Origin: Mytilisepta virgata
Lineage: Eukaryota > Mollusca > Bivalvia > Mytilida > Mytilidae
DNA: 64,000 bases
Direction: 5' to 3'
Assembly (NCBI GenBank): GCA_028015205.1
Contig: JAPWFG010000022.1
Span: forward strand, 2,108,001-2,172,000
Of the stretch, positions 1-12,700 are shown piece by piece. Both the position numbers and the translations under genes were made by a program. The notes under the pieces are model-generated. The model had not been told where the DNA came from. It saw only the letters and a list, made by a program, of their open reading frames with translations, and did not search any database. Every line of letters begins with the position of its first letter. The first letter of the stretch is position 1.

Positions 1-120
1 TTAGTTGTAGATGTATCCTTGTGGCGGTTGTTTGTTTTTCTTTGTCTTTTCCTTGAATTTAAGATTTTTTAATTTTCCCACTTTTTGTCGCTTTGGTATT
101 CTTTGCCGATATTTATATGC
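1..120 (+). repeat. Fragment of a dispersed mussel repeat
   Basis: The first 120 bases are T-rich and share word order with 29,810-29,965 (a 'tttgtcttttcct' block, then a 'cggtattcttt' block). I read both as pieces of one dispersed family. No coding potential is convincing; the 84-codon open frame that follows is low-complexity and resembles nothing I know. Confidence 0.35.
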
Positions 121-499
121 TTTTCGTTTTCTAAAACTTTGTTTTGGTATACATCATCCCTAGATGGTTTATCTTTTCTCATGCATATTGAATTTGTGTA
201 AACTGCCAGTCACATTAAGCATGTAAAGTTTCCTTTGTAGCTTGAAGTATTCGCTACAGTTATATCAATATTGATTTTTTTTGTTGTTGTGTTTTTTTGT
301 CTGGTATTTTAAAATTGATATATATTATTTTAATTCTGCCCAGTTTTCCTTGCTAAGGTTACCGTTTGTCGTGTCTCCGAATATTGTGGTTACTGCTGAA
401 AATTCATGTTCTGTTAAGTTCGATGGTTCCGTTGGTTGGAAGTTTGACGGACTATGGAGTGGAATGTGCCTTACTCAATTCTTTTTATCAGAGGAACGC

Positions 500-897
500 T
501 TAAGGATGATCGCTGGTCTAATAGGAAATAAATAGGATTTGAAATAGGTCTTTTAGTTTGAGAGAACATTTGAATAGTAAACAAATAAGCAAGAAAAAAA
601 TATAGGTTCATGTGCTCATTTTAGAGCTATAAAGCTTCGAAAATTTGTAGGAAATGGTTTTCTCTGGATTTTTCATTGTCTTTGCATTGAGAATTTCAGT
701 CTCTCAAAAATGTATGAAAAAATAAAAAGGATTTCATAAAATTTTGTCAAATACCATTTTAAGGTATATATGATTTAATTATAAAAGGAAAAGTTGGGGT
801 TCATGGGCAAAAAATTTCATGTTTAAGAAATGGATAAAATCCGAGGATTCCGAAAATCTGACAAAAAGACTAAAACATGACCAGCGAGCACCGTTAA
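500..897 (+). mobile_element. TTAA-flanked MITE, copy 1
   Basis: Bounded by TTAA at 500-503 and 894-897. The ends are imperfect inverted repeats (ggatgatcgctggtc against gaccagcgagcacc). The interior matches the reverse complement of 31,205-31,501 over nearly all its length, including the blocks 'aacaaataagcaag' and 'tgtgctcattttagagctat'. This copy carries about 100 extra bases near its right end. TTAA flanks suggest a piggyBac-type non-autonomous element; no transposase is present. Confidence 0.7.
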
Positions 898-2337
898 AAA
901 CCTTTACAAACGTGTTTGCGTAATTTAATCGCGTTAATAGTAGTTAATACTTTCTGATCATCATGCGGAGAGATATATGAGTTTTCGGTTGTAACGTTTT
1001 ATTACATCTAAATGATATGTAAATAGGTCCGATCTACAAGATGATTGAATACATCACTTGTTTTTTAGATCAAGAAAACGTATCCATTACATAGAATGAT
1101 TTATATTTGATAAGTACAATAATACAACTTCACGGCAAATTTATTTCATTCATCGAACATATTTTTTACTCGATCTTATAGAGGTATACCATACCACATG
1201 AATGGGTCAGTTTCAAAATGTCCAGTGTTTGATTTTGTATGAAATCTTGCCACAGATAGCGCATTGGACTGTTTTTTCAAGAATGTATTTTTGAATTTCA
1301 CGGGGAAAATTCTGCAGTGACTGTAATTTGTTATTAATGTGTCAATTATATGAAAATAAGCATTCTTAGAACATTTTTATGCCAAAAATATATATGTATG
1401 ATTTTTTAGCTGTGACTATACAGAACAGTTTCTCATTAAATACAATCAGAAGTCCGACTTCACCTAAATGTTTTGAAGTACATGTATTGTTAACTGAAAT
1501 TACAATCAGGACGAGAAGAAGTTCAACAATTTATCAAACTAAATTCAAATAGGGCAAGGGCGGGACACAGAGGAGAACCGATTTTGACTGCCACTGTAAA
1601 AGGGTGGATGTATTGGAAGGGTCCGATAATGTCTTCTGTAGCGGCATCAGCACACTCTTTTTCGAAAACCACAGAAAGGGTCTTTAGCGTGCATGGAGCG
1701 TGGCATTCTCTAAACATGTTACCCACTACGTCAGTCATTCCGTATTATGACATGACAACCCCCCCCCCCCCCCTCCCCCAGCGAGAGTCACCCTTATCCG
1801 CCCCTAGGGACGCGCTAGTCAGCTATGTGGGTTGGGCTCCCGTGATCCATCACAGGTACCCAGACGAAATTGCCTCGTTATAATAGTCGTAATGCTCGTA
1901 TAGCAAAGAAACAAATGACAAAAGTTCACTCAGCTGTCTAATGGGCTAGTGTTAAACAAGACAGACATACAAATGATAAAAAAAATAAAACAAAATTGAT
2001 CTTTATTGTTCTAAACCTCAACAAATCCTCTGTTATCTGTCCAAAGACAGGGGGTGATAGGGCTTTTGTTTTATCGATCCATATCGGTTCCGAAGTCCTT
2101 GATGAATTTTACATAATAATTCTATATCGGTCTAGATGGTCTCGCATTACAAAATCATATATGCACCACTGGCTGTGTCAGCATGCCAGAATAATTAAGT
2201 GAATAGATATAATATTTATATGTTTAACGCTATTGGGAAGTATGTATCGCCTTTGGCGAGTTAATTATTAAATTCAATTTAAATAACGAAAGTTGAAATC
2301 AAACGATATCTAATTCTTACGAGTTGTTAAACCTAAA
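898..2337. other. Gene-free stretch
   Basis: No open frame has recognisable protein character. A run of C bases followed by 'tccccc' lies near 1,760-1,780. Short open frames on both strands around 1,523-1,883 overlap each other and look like chance. Confidence 0.5.
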
Positions 2338-2625
2338 TAGAATATAGAATGGAAACTGTGAATGTATCAAAGTACAAACTAGAATATAGAATGGAAACGG
2401 TGAATGTATCAAAGTACAATCCAGAATAGAGAATTGAAACGGAGAATGTGTCAAAATACAATACAGAATATAGAATGGAAACGGGGAATGTGTCAAAGTA
2501 CAATACAGAATATAGAATGGAAACGGGGAATGTATCAAAGTACAATACAGAATATAGAATGGAAACGGGGAATGTATCAAAGTACAATACAGAATATAGA
2601 ATGGAAACGGAGAATGTGTGACATT
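2338..2625 (+). repeat. 42-bp tandem repeat, about seven copies
   Basis: The unit contains 'tatagaatggaaacgg' followed by 'aatgtatcaaagtacaata' and recurs every 42 bp. Because 42 is divisible by three, frames stay open on both strands and give repetitive peptides; I do not treat these as genes. The last unit runs into the dispersed repeat at 2,600-2,935, whose other copy (25,108-25,390) has a single unit, so the array grew from that repeat's edge. Confidence 0.85.
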
Positions 2626-2935
2626 GATAACAACCCGACCAAAAGCACAAACAGCTCAAGGCTACCAATAAGGCTTCAACGCAGCGAGAAAATCCCACAC
2701 TCGAAGGCGGGCTTCAGCTGGCCCCTAAACAATAATGTATACTAGTTCAGCAAAATGGTCGGCACACTAAACTCCGATACATACAAATGAACCAAAATTG
2801 AAAAAACACACAAGACTAACAAAAGCTAGAGGTTCCTGACTTGGGACAGGTGCAAACATACGGAGGGGTTAAACTTGTTTTGTGAGATCTCAACTCCCCG
2901 CCTATACCTTTAGACAATGTGGAATAAACAAACTC
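2600..2935 (+). repeat. Dispersed mussel repeat, copy 1
   Basis: Shares long blocks with 25,108-25,390: 'acaacccgaccaaa', 'cttcaacgcagcgagaaaat', 'aggcgggcttcagctgg', 'caagactaacaaa'. It continues with 'gacttgggacaggt' and 'ggggttaaac', a tail I recall as very common in Mytilus DNA. The family is non-coding. Confidence 0.75.
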
Positions 2936-4847
2936 AGTTCAAAAGATGTCCGAGGCCGATGTTAAAAAGATAACAGAAGAAACTAAGCAAAATGACAATG
3001 ATCAACATATATTAACAAATGACTACTAGTTGTTACTGACATGCCAATTCCAGACATCAATTAAGAAGATCGAAAGATTATATGTCTATATCATATAGAA
3101 AATCAGCCACAATCCCTACCGTTAGGGGTTTAGTATCATGCAATCATAATTTATACGAGAAGAAGATAACACGTATCATGCCAACAACGGTTTTAGAATA
3201 AATATGTTTATTTCCAATGCAAAGACCCTATGAGTGAATCAATATTAATTCCAAAAAATGCCGTCTTTAATGCCTTGACAATAGTATCGTAAAATCCCTT
3301 GTTGATAAGTCTGTTTAAAGGTTTGATTAGCTTTTCAGGTGAATGACGACATGTTTGTGCTTTGTATAGAATATTACCATAACAGATGGGATGTGAAATA
3401 CCTGCATTTCTCTTATGATTCATTAGGAATATTTGTTTGATTGTGATTCGGCGTTCCGAGTCCGAAAATCTTAACGTTGACCAATCAAATGGGCAGATTT
3501 TTCATATCACTAGTTCATATCATACTGTACACGATGTGATACGAAATTTCCCTAACCATTCGAGAGTTAGATAATACCGGTCAATCCTAAGAGAAATGTT
3601 GTGTCTATTTACAGTATACAAACTGGTTGTGAAAACTTGACCTTGACCTTCTCATTACCAGGCGCTTCGTGAAACAACAGATAAAAATGCCACAAAATTT
3701 TGTTTTAGCAAAGCACAAACAGATATATAGCCGTTACACTGGTAGAGTAGTTCGTAGCGAAACAACCTGTTAAGATATGTATACATTAAGTCTTTTTGCG
3801 TGAACCCCTGAGGGTTCACGCATATATGTTAGTTAGAAACATGGTCTATGGAGGAATATTCGGAAGCTAAATTATTGTTCATTCGGAACACCTATTCTTC
3901 TTACTGTATTAGCTTCCTGCAATTAAGAGCACCTCCATACGGGGCATTTAAGATATTTCAAAAGTGGCAATAAAGCATGAAGAACTTTTTAACAGATCGC
4001 TTATTCATTTATCTGCTTCATGATAATAAACTATCTATAGATCACTTTCAAACATGTATGTTTATTTTAAAGCTATTTTGTGTATCCCAAGTATTTACTT
4101 GAGCAAAGTTGGCAGTTGTAATTTGTCGTGCTGTAAGATGTATCCGTTTGATAAACCAGTGAAAGTTTAATGGTCAAGATTTAACGACCTATGGTATCGG
4201 ACATCTGTGTCTAGATATTAATGGTGTTGGCATGGTTGGGGTTTCCACATAATGAGTTATAATGGGCTTTGGTGGTTAGATTTGTTTATTTTTAACAATA
4301 AAATTTAAGCACATTTGTCATTTTGACAAATCAGATAAACAAAAATTTCCGTTTCAAGAACCGAAAATAATTTTCAATTTAAATTTAAAACAGCAAATAC
4401 TTTAACAATATAATTGAATTTTTACCTATCAAATGTTCCTTCAATGTAATTCAACTGTTGATATTTATTGATATGCTTTGAAAAGTGTCTTGCAACTACT
4501 CTGAACAAAAATAAAATGATAATAACTTTTAATTGAAGTTTTTGTTTCATTCATATTTGTACCTAATATGGAAACATCATCTGTTGTATTTATTGGTCAG
4601 AACTATTCCTTTAAAAGTCTGTTGTTGGGTATGAACTAAACTTCCTTAATCTGGACATGCATTGTCTCATTAATGGTCTTTGATCTACTTTTGAACATTG
4701 GTTTTCTTTTCTTATACCTTTCAATAGAACATTCATACTAGTTCATGTAGTTTTTCACTTGAAAGAAAAGTTTTTATTAATTCATATACATTTTAACAAA
4801 ATTCCTAAATCGAATTATCCTGCAACTGATATGATTATGTAATATTT
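2936..4847. other. Gene-free stretch with two small inverted repeats
   Basis: No supported gene. A short perfect hairpin (tgcgtgaaccc, loop, gggttcacgca) lies at about 3,798-3,823. A looser fold-back (tatggagg with ggaagctaa, then ttagcttcc with cctccata) spans about 3,848-3,940. Neither is followed by a coding region. Confidence 0.5.
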
Positions 4848-5110
4848 GGTATGCTTGCCAATGAGACAACTTTTCATCAAAGACCAAATGTCATAGATGG
4901 AAGCAATATTGGTCACACTATGGCGTTGAATGTGGAGTCTTAGCAAAGTAAGCTAAATGACCTCAAATTGACCAGTGTTATACAATTTGGACAATATATA
5001 AATCAATGGCCATATTTATATACAAACCAAAGGTAACAGACACAATAGTAATATGCAAAAAAAACTGCAGGCTCCTGATTTGGGACAGGTATATTAACTA
5101 AATAAGTATA
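4848..5110 (+). repeat. Dispersed mussel repeat ending in 'gggacaggt'
   Basis: Contains the ordered blocks 'ttgccaatgagacaac', 'agaccaaatg', 'ggctcctgatttgggacagg', which I recognise as a frequent non-coding repeat in Mytilus sequence. Related tails occur at 2,840-2,870 and about 58,830-58,870. This is one of the main reasons for assigning the window to a mussel. Confidence 0.65.
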
Positions 5111-5529
5111 AATGTATACACAGCAAATTGAATCTACTAGCTGGATCAAAACCCATTTCTAATGTGGAACAGGATTTAACAGCACAAAATAAAATGATTA
5201 GCAAGTAGTTTTTCTTCTAGGTTTCATTTTCAGCAAAGGTAGCACCCCCTTTGGCTAACCTGAATCTGACTCGTTTTAATTTGTCTTTTTTGGTAGGTAT
5301 CCTTCCACATTCCATGAAACAAAATATTGTACTTGCCGTAAAATATGTTTTTTTAAAAAGAAAAATAAATAAAATTACTGAGAGTTCTAAGTGGATTATT
5401 ACCTCTACCAATAAAAACCCTAGAAGAGTCATCCATTGCTAGTAGTTTGACCTTTCACACTGGTAAAAATGAAAGCTAACACCATTTAGATATCTGTACT
5501 ACTAAAAGAAGAGACCGATTTCATTGAGC

Positions 5530-5562
<33 letters not shown>

Positions 5563-6075
5563 ATGATATGACGTATAAATGTAGTGTTTTGTACTTCATA
5601 AATTTGTCTTTGAAACAATTTTTTTCCACAGAAAACGCCGATTGTAATAATTAGTATAAAAAAATATTCTAAGGTTCACGTATTGTCTTTTTTTTTTAAA
5701 AAAAGCAACTTGTTTTTAAAATCAGGCACACCGGATAAATTTCTCTTCAAACTGCTCGTTCTAACCATGACAACAACAAACATATAAATATGAAAACGAA
5801 AAAAAATCAGACAGTAGGGGAATTCCATAAGACCAAAAGTCGAATTAGTGAGAACAGTAACAGGGAAAAAGGTTAAAAATAATATAAACAAAGGATTAGA
5901 ATGCACCAAGCAAACAAAGCAGATTGCACATAAACTTAAAACACTATCAGTGTGATATCCCCCCCCCCCTTTTCACCAAAAAAAATAAATAAAATAAAAC
6001 GGGGTAGTAATCATGCTCTCCGGAGAGTTAGTCATGTGTCTGTTAACGGCGACCTCAAATTATGAGTGCGGACAT
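5111..6075. other. Gene-free stretch
   Basis: Short overlapping open frames on both strands (5,217-5,442 and 5,676-5,909) have no domain features and appear to be chance. C-rich and A-rich runs lie near 5,960-5,990. Confidence 0.5.
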
Positions 6076-6077
6076 AT

Positions 6078-6446
6078 AGATTCCCCTTCAGGTACGAGTG
6101 AGTTATGGAATTTCTCCACCCGAGATAGTTAAATTTTCGATTTTCAACACGCGAGCCTTTAGCTAAATCTAAAATTTAACTATTGAGGGTGGAAAAATTC
6201 CATAACTCACGAGCAAATTGAAGGAGAATCTGTTTCTTCTATGATTTTCGACAAAAACCTCAAGAAAATGTCGTTGCTATGTAGTTTGTTTACATAGACG
6301 TCATTTCGGGACTTCTCTAGTTTATCGTTCTAATAACTGTAGAAAAAGGGGCGGTAATTCCCACGTAGAAATTTAATCACCGGGAAGTGGTTAAAGATAT
6401 TATTATTTTTATCCAACCGATTAAAAATGTCAGGAATAGGAGAAAA
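6078..6446 (+). mobile_element. Fold-back repeat family, copy 1
   Basis: One of three copies in the window (also about 13,683-14,067 inverted and 63,528-63,925). The left part holds an internal inverted repeat: 'gagttatggaatttctccac' is matched by its reverse complement about 100 bases later. The right part has 'tgctatgtagtttgttta' and 'cccacgtagaaatttaat'. It looks like a non-autonomous DNA transposon with no coding capacity. Confidence 0.75.
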
Positions 6447-6674
6447 TCCGATAAAGTACCATGTCCGGTGAGACAGAACATTCATATCGACAAATCAAAC
6501 AGTTATGGTGATCGTGAAAGAGTAACGAGTCAAGTTTGAAAAATAAACACTAGAAGCTGGACCCGTTGGAAAAGGGAAGTTTCAAATTGGAAAGTTAAAA
6601 TCATCAAATACGATAGAAACTTCAATTTCAATCGTCCTTTCACGTCTATAAAAAAGTCTAAGCATTATATACAG

Positions 6675-6717
6675 ATGATGGCGTGTCTGCTGGTGGTCTC
6701 TTTAATGTTAAGATCAA
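6675..6717 (+). CDS. Candidate signal-peptide exon of gene A
   Basis: An ATG-ATG start gives a 14-residue hydrophobic peptide (MMACLLVVSLMLRS) followed by a gtatgt donor in phase 1. The phase and size match the start exon of the paralogue gene B (22,001-22,037; 12 codons plus one base, phase 1), and the total coding length of gene A becomes a multiple of three with it. A TATA-like tataaaaaag lies at 6,647-6,656, only 28 bp upstream of the ATG. A start site there would leave almost no leader, so either the TATA match is chance or the exon is preceded by a UTR intron ending at 'tatacag'. This is the least certain exon of the gene. Confidence 0.42.
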
Positions 6718-9700
6718 GTATGTTTAATTTTCAATTTATGATATAAAAATTACTTCCCGTGAGAGAATAAAACATTTTTAAACATTAAAACGTATAAGGT
6801 TTACACAGCTGTTTTATTTGTGAGTGCAATCATCTTATTTGTAAAAAAAAAAACTGACTTGAAATTAATCACAGTTAATTTCATTTACATAGAATTCTGG
6901 CAATACTCAGACATGCGATCAAGAAAGGCTTTTTTCCGCTTGTCTTATAAATCAACGCGCTTTAATATACAAATCTATTAAAAGGTATAATCATTTTTCG
7001 TGTAAAGTTTTTTAAATTTCTGATATAACAAAAACTAAATACATTGAAAACTGCCTGGTCAGTTGAAACGAAAATTTGGTGGAATTTTCCTGAGGAGACC
7101 CCCTTCAAACTTATTTCTGGGGGTCTAGATCATTAATCAGTATAACCGCTGTTACTGAAAATTGAAGTACATTGTCAAACTTTGGAAAATGAGCCTGATG
7201 CTCAGGATACTTACTAAAAATATTTAAGGTGGTACCTAACACTACAGGGAGATAACTCTGTAAAATCAGCTAAACGTTTTAATAACGTTGTGTTGTTAAT
7301 GGAATATTAAGCTTTTCAATGATCAATATTAGTGTTTGTCAAACTGCTATACAATCAGTGTAATTTTTCTGATGAATTGGTTGGTTCAAATGTTTTGAAA
7401 TTTTTAAATTTTTGTCAATGGGTCAAAGTAAATACTTTGTCAAAATTTTATGAAAATTAAACGAGCCAAATTAATTTTAGTGAAAGTGTTGGGTACCACC
7501 TTAAATGTCTTCTTCTGTGATATAATTGGACGGCAAATCATATTACCTGTTATACAATCATTTTTTATTTTTAAAACTCTTCATAAAAGAATCGTAGTCA
7601 TTTTTATATGTCGATTTTTTGTGACCTATATTACAAAGAAATCATATGCTGTCTAACACATTAACTGTTGTCGTTTTTGACCTGTTATGTTTACACTTTA
7701 CAATTATCTTTAGAACTGATGAATTACGTAATTTGATATATCTTTGTTTATTACAATACAATATACAATATTTATTTATTACATTGATGATGGTGATTTA
7801 TCGTAATTTCCAGTGAAAATAAAATCGATATTTTCACTCAGTTTTTCAAAGGCATTACTAACAAATGACGCTCATGACGTTGAAAGATTCAGGAAGGGAT
7901 CTTAGGAAAATATGAGACTTTTGAAGCATTTTTTGTCTATTTTATCAATATAATAAAGAGTATAACTAATTCAAGTGCGCGCATTCCCGAATTAAGGTGT
8001 TTTTCTGTCACTCGTTGAATATTTTGCGATATTCAAATTATTGAATTATTTATCCTATAATTATTTACGTCTCAGCTTTAACAAGCAAATTCATAAAACA
8101 AATATATATCAAAACGTTAAAAACACTATGTAACAGCCATTCTTATAGAATTATGAGAGACGAGTGTTTACACATAAAATATAACGTTAAAAAGGGGTCC
8201 AATAGATAATTAAGCACATGTGTTTGTCTAAAATGTCTTTGGGGGTTTTGGCACACTAACTAATATTATATACACCGCCTAGAATCACAGGTAGCTTATC
8301 TTGCACGTCCATATAGAATATAAGCCGTTTTTTATTTACTTGAAACTGGCTTTGTAATTTTATGAAAAAATAGAGGGTTGTACAGGTTTGCTTTCGTGCA
8401 ACGCCTTTTTTTTATCTATTTTCTTTTTTTATTTTGTTTTATTTTCTTCTCATATGGCAAAATGCTGGGTACATTATTCATGGCATTTGCATCACGTGAC
8501 TTCAGCCCTTTTAAGCAAATTACCTCCCTTAGTTGTAGATCGAAAATGATAAAATTGTTTGAATTACGGATAATCGAGTCTTTTTCCGTCTCGGCTCTTA
8601 AACTAATGTGTCTATGAAAACTTCCTTTGGCGGATATTTACAAATTGTTTGTTTAATTCTGAGGGGAAAGGCTTCATATTTGAAGGATTACGCTATGGGA
8701 GACTTGAAATTATCATGTTTTAAAAACATTTTGGCCGAAAAGTTATGAAAGCAGGTGAGATAAAACTTATTTCCTCATTAAATTCATCCTCCAAAGTTGT
8801 TCTCTATATGCGGACAATTTATGTATGATCTGGCCTTGTATCTGTATCTGTAGTTTGAATTTGCATTTTTAACTAATTTTTGTTAATCCATATAGCAGTT
8901 ATACTACGGTTACGCTTCAGTTTTTTAAACTGAATTGGCCGAAAGTTTTCAATGCTGACAATGTTTATATGCACACGAAAGGAAAGCTAATATTGTGTAG
9001 AATGTACCTATATGCGGACAAATTGCTTATGAGTTATAAGAATTTGAATATTAGCATTTTTATTTTTTGAGGCAAGTTTAATGCTTTGTAATGAATGTCG
9101 TCAGAGAAATCCAAAATGGCCGCTATGCAAATTACCAAAGTACCCGCAATTTTGCCATATGTCCACTCGTGTCTAGAAACATCTCCTCAATACGACCCTG
9201 ATAATATCAGATCTTTTGCAAGTCTCGGTAGAATAATTATACAACGGCTGTCTATTTTGAAGCAACTCTAACATGTTCTTTTTGCTGTCACAATGAAAAA
9301 TTATGTCTATATTAGCTATATGTTGCTTTATGGGCTGTTCTTTTTTATATTTTATATGTGTCTGCATTTTAATCAATTTTTTCAATAAAATTGCATTTTG
9401 TAAAAATACCCATTCCTTACCTTTTCTAAGCCTGCAGAGTTATAGTTCTTCCGATCAATGTCACATATATTTTATGAAAACATACTTGATTTTTGTTAAA
9501 GGAAACAGTTTCTGCAAATGGCCCTTTGCTATACAGAACAGATCGTACCGCTTCTCTGCTGATATTAATACCGTTGGAATAAATTATAGTCCTTCTGATC
9601 TATGTCATATATATTTTATGAAAACATACCTGATTTTTGTTAAAGGAAACAGTTTCTGCAAATGGCCCTGTGCTACACAGAACAGGTCGTACCGCTTCCC

Positions 9701-12700
9701 TGCTGATATTAATACCGTTGGAATAAATTATAGTCCTTCTGATCTATGTCATATATATTTTATGAAAACATACCTGATTTTTGTTAAAGGAAACAGTTTC
9801 TGCAAATGGCCCTTTGCTATACAGAACAGATCGTACCGCTTCTCTGCTGATATTAATACCGTTGGAATAAATTATAGTCCTTCTGATCTATGTCATATAT
9901 ATTTTATGAAAACATACCTGATTTTTGTTAAAGGAAACAGTTTCTGCAAATGGCCCTGTGCTACACAGAACAGGTCGTACCGCTTCTCTGCTGACATCAA
10001 TTCTGTTGGAGTAAATTATAGCTCTTCCGAGTATCCTACGTATGTTGTTTCAATCACCGATGGAAAACCACTTTTTATCCAGTGTATGGAAAGGTCAGGA
10101 CCTTTCATTGTAATAAGGTAAGAATAAAGAATACATGTATAATTGAAAATACAGACAACATAGGAAAAAAACCATAATAGCTATTATATGTTTGGAAGGA
10201 CACGATCAGGTCAAAAACAAATAGTAAAGTTAGAATTGTTTTAGGGTTTTAGGTACTAGTATTTGACTATGAGAAAAGAAACGACTGATGAATGGATAGA
10301 TGAATTATCGGTTAACGTCCAGTGGTAATTATTAAATGCATATCAGAATGTGATCTGAATATGAACCGTGCTTTGTACTAGACCACCATACGGAGACGGA
10401 TTTTTAACGTGCTATCTCAAGCAGTGAAAGTCAACCCATCCGGGCATATTATTCTGACTCTATCCTGACCAGTCTTTACTCTTACTCCTAAATTCCGCGT
10501 GTTTGGTGGAGAAGCTAAAAATACCACGTGTTAAGTCTATGGTAAGAACACACATGATAAATACCAGGTTAGGTATAAATATTTAATTTCAGATACCAGT
10601 TTCAATGCACAGCATATGAACAAATTTGCAAATTATCATCAACAGTCATGCCCATGACCATAAATTATTGAGAGACAAAAACATAACCCAAATCGCTGAA
10701 AAGTAGTTCCAAACACAAAAACGACCAAAACTGTATAAGGACATAACTTCATGGATTTCATCACAGCTCAAACAGCACAAGAATTCTGCTAGCACGAAAA
10801 ATATTACCATCTCGACTTATAAACGTAAACATTTATAATCCCCTCCTATAAAATAAATATCTTTTGTATTTCGCCCAAGTTCCGCTTTTAATCTTAAATA
10901 ACATTTTACCGCAAGCTTTGGATTATAAACACATCAACAAAAACCAAAAGGCTATTGTTTGATTTTAACACTCCGGCTTCTACCTAACCTATTTATTGAT
11001 AATGTTATTCTCGTCTAAAATATGCATACGATACCAATTCTAATGCGCAAAATATGCACATTTTAAACATTTACGACTCGTCAGTTGTGCTTCAAGCCTA
11101 AAATGTTGAAAATCAAAACAATAGGCCTAAAACAGAGGGTTGAAGAGCTAAATCAATTACCAAAATGAAGCATTTGTTATTAGAAAGTAAACATTTAGTG
11201 TCTAAATCAAACATGTTATAATATACTTTCAGATATTTCAATGGAACACATGATCTGTACAGATGTAACAAAGTGCCAGTGCCCGCTGGAGATTTTTTCT
11301 TCATATATTCAAACACGTGGAGTAGGTTTAAATTGTTCTTGCATGGATCCTTACACAATATATCTTTGTGGTTAATAAGTCACTTTTTTGCTACTTCTAT
11401 TCAAACACGTGGAGTAGGTTGAAAATTTTCTTGCATGAGTCCTTACACAATGTATCTTTGTGGTTTAATCGCTATTTTGCTACTGTCAGGGCACTTAACT
11501 ATACTTTGGAATCCCATTTTTGATGAACCACAATTCAACTTATATGACATTTATTTCATTACTTTTCCTTTAATAAATAAACTAACAAATTTACGTTGTC
11601 TGTTAAATAAAATTGCAAAATCTGTAAATTCTAAATTCTTTCATCAATAATTCAAAAGTTATGTAATATAATCCAATATCTCAAAAAATTAAGGTATCCG
11701 GACCATAAATGACCACGTGATTATTCAAAAGTTCCCGGATGTTCCATATAACGCAATTGAAATGACCTCGGTAATTATCGGCAAACTTCGGAAATCTAAT
11801 ATAACTAACTTATTTTTACAGACTCTGCATATAAGCAACAAAGTGTGTTTCAACTTGAGAAAAATATATATACAAAATTCCAGCTTTAAATTGTTTGTTT
11901 CAGCCATTCACGGTCAAAAAGAGATAAAATTTTCGATCATGATCTATTATGGTCCGGATACCTTAACACCCAAAAGGCAATTTAGTAAGAAATATCAAAA
12001 CTGAACACCAACTTATTAAACTTGTATAATAGTTTATTCTTATATACAGCGTAGTGTAAAGTAATACGGTCATGTATTATGCTGAAAACTCGTCTTGGAC
12101 TAGACGCCGATTGCCAGATAATCCGTATTTAAGAAAAGGTGATCTAAAATATGGTTTCTAAGAAAATATAGAACCTTTTAAAGACAAAAACGCCAAAAAA
12201 AAAAAAAAAACATTTTAAAATATTTGGTGAAGTTACATTACATTTATTATACGCAAATTTTCATGCTGATCAAATTAAATTCCTTCTCAGTTATTACATT
12301 TATTGTTTTAATATTTTCAGAGTACTATTATGGGAGACAACCTACCCTATGTGAAATTTGCGATGGTGATTATGTTGAATTTCTACTTGGAGTTGGTAAG
12401 ATACCTTCCGTTCAAAGTCTCCAGTAGATATGTTTTATGTGATAAGGCTTTAATCAGATTACTTCGAATCGTGATAGTGTAAATGATAGTTCGTATTCAT
12501 CTAATAATTACCTAAATGTATATACCGGAAGAGGTGTATAGGTCGTTCGACCTAGAAATGAAATCATTGAAGTGGAAAAATATGAAGTATGGGTCAAAAC
12601 AACCTACATGTAACACTTAACAGTATGGCTATGGTGAACAACAGTTTACATCTGGAGACAAGCATAGTTGGTAAGGCGACATCTTACCACTTTACTATTA

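Noticed and set aside
2317..2745. Long overlapping open frames on both strands (87-121 codons) encoding repetitive peptides
   Set aside because: Produced by the 42-bp tandem repeat, whose length is a multiple of three; no signal, domain or splice context.
9303..10121. A single 272-codon protein starting at 9,303
   Set aside because: The frame is open through intron-derived repeat units. Comparison with gene B shows the true exon starts at an internal acceptor, and the upstream part is T-rich intron.
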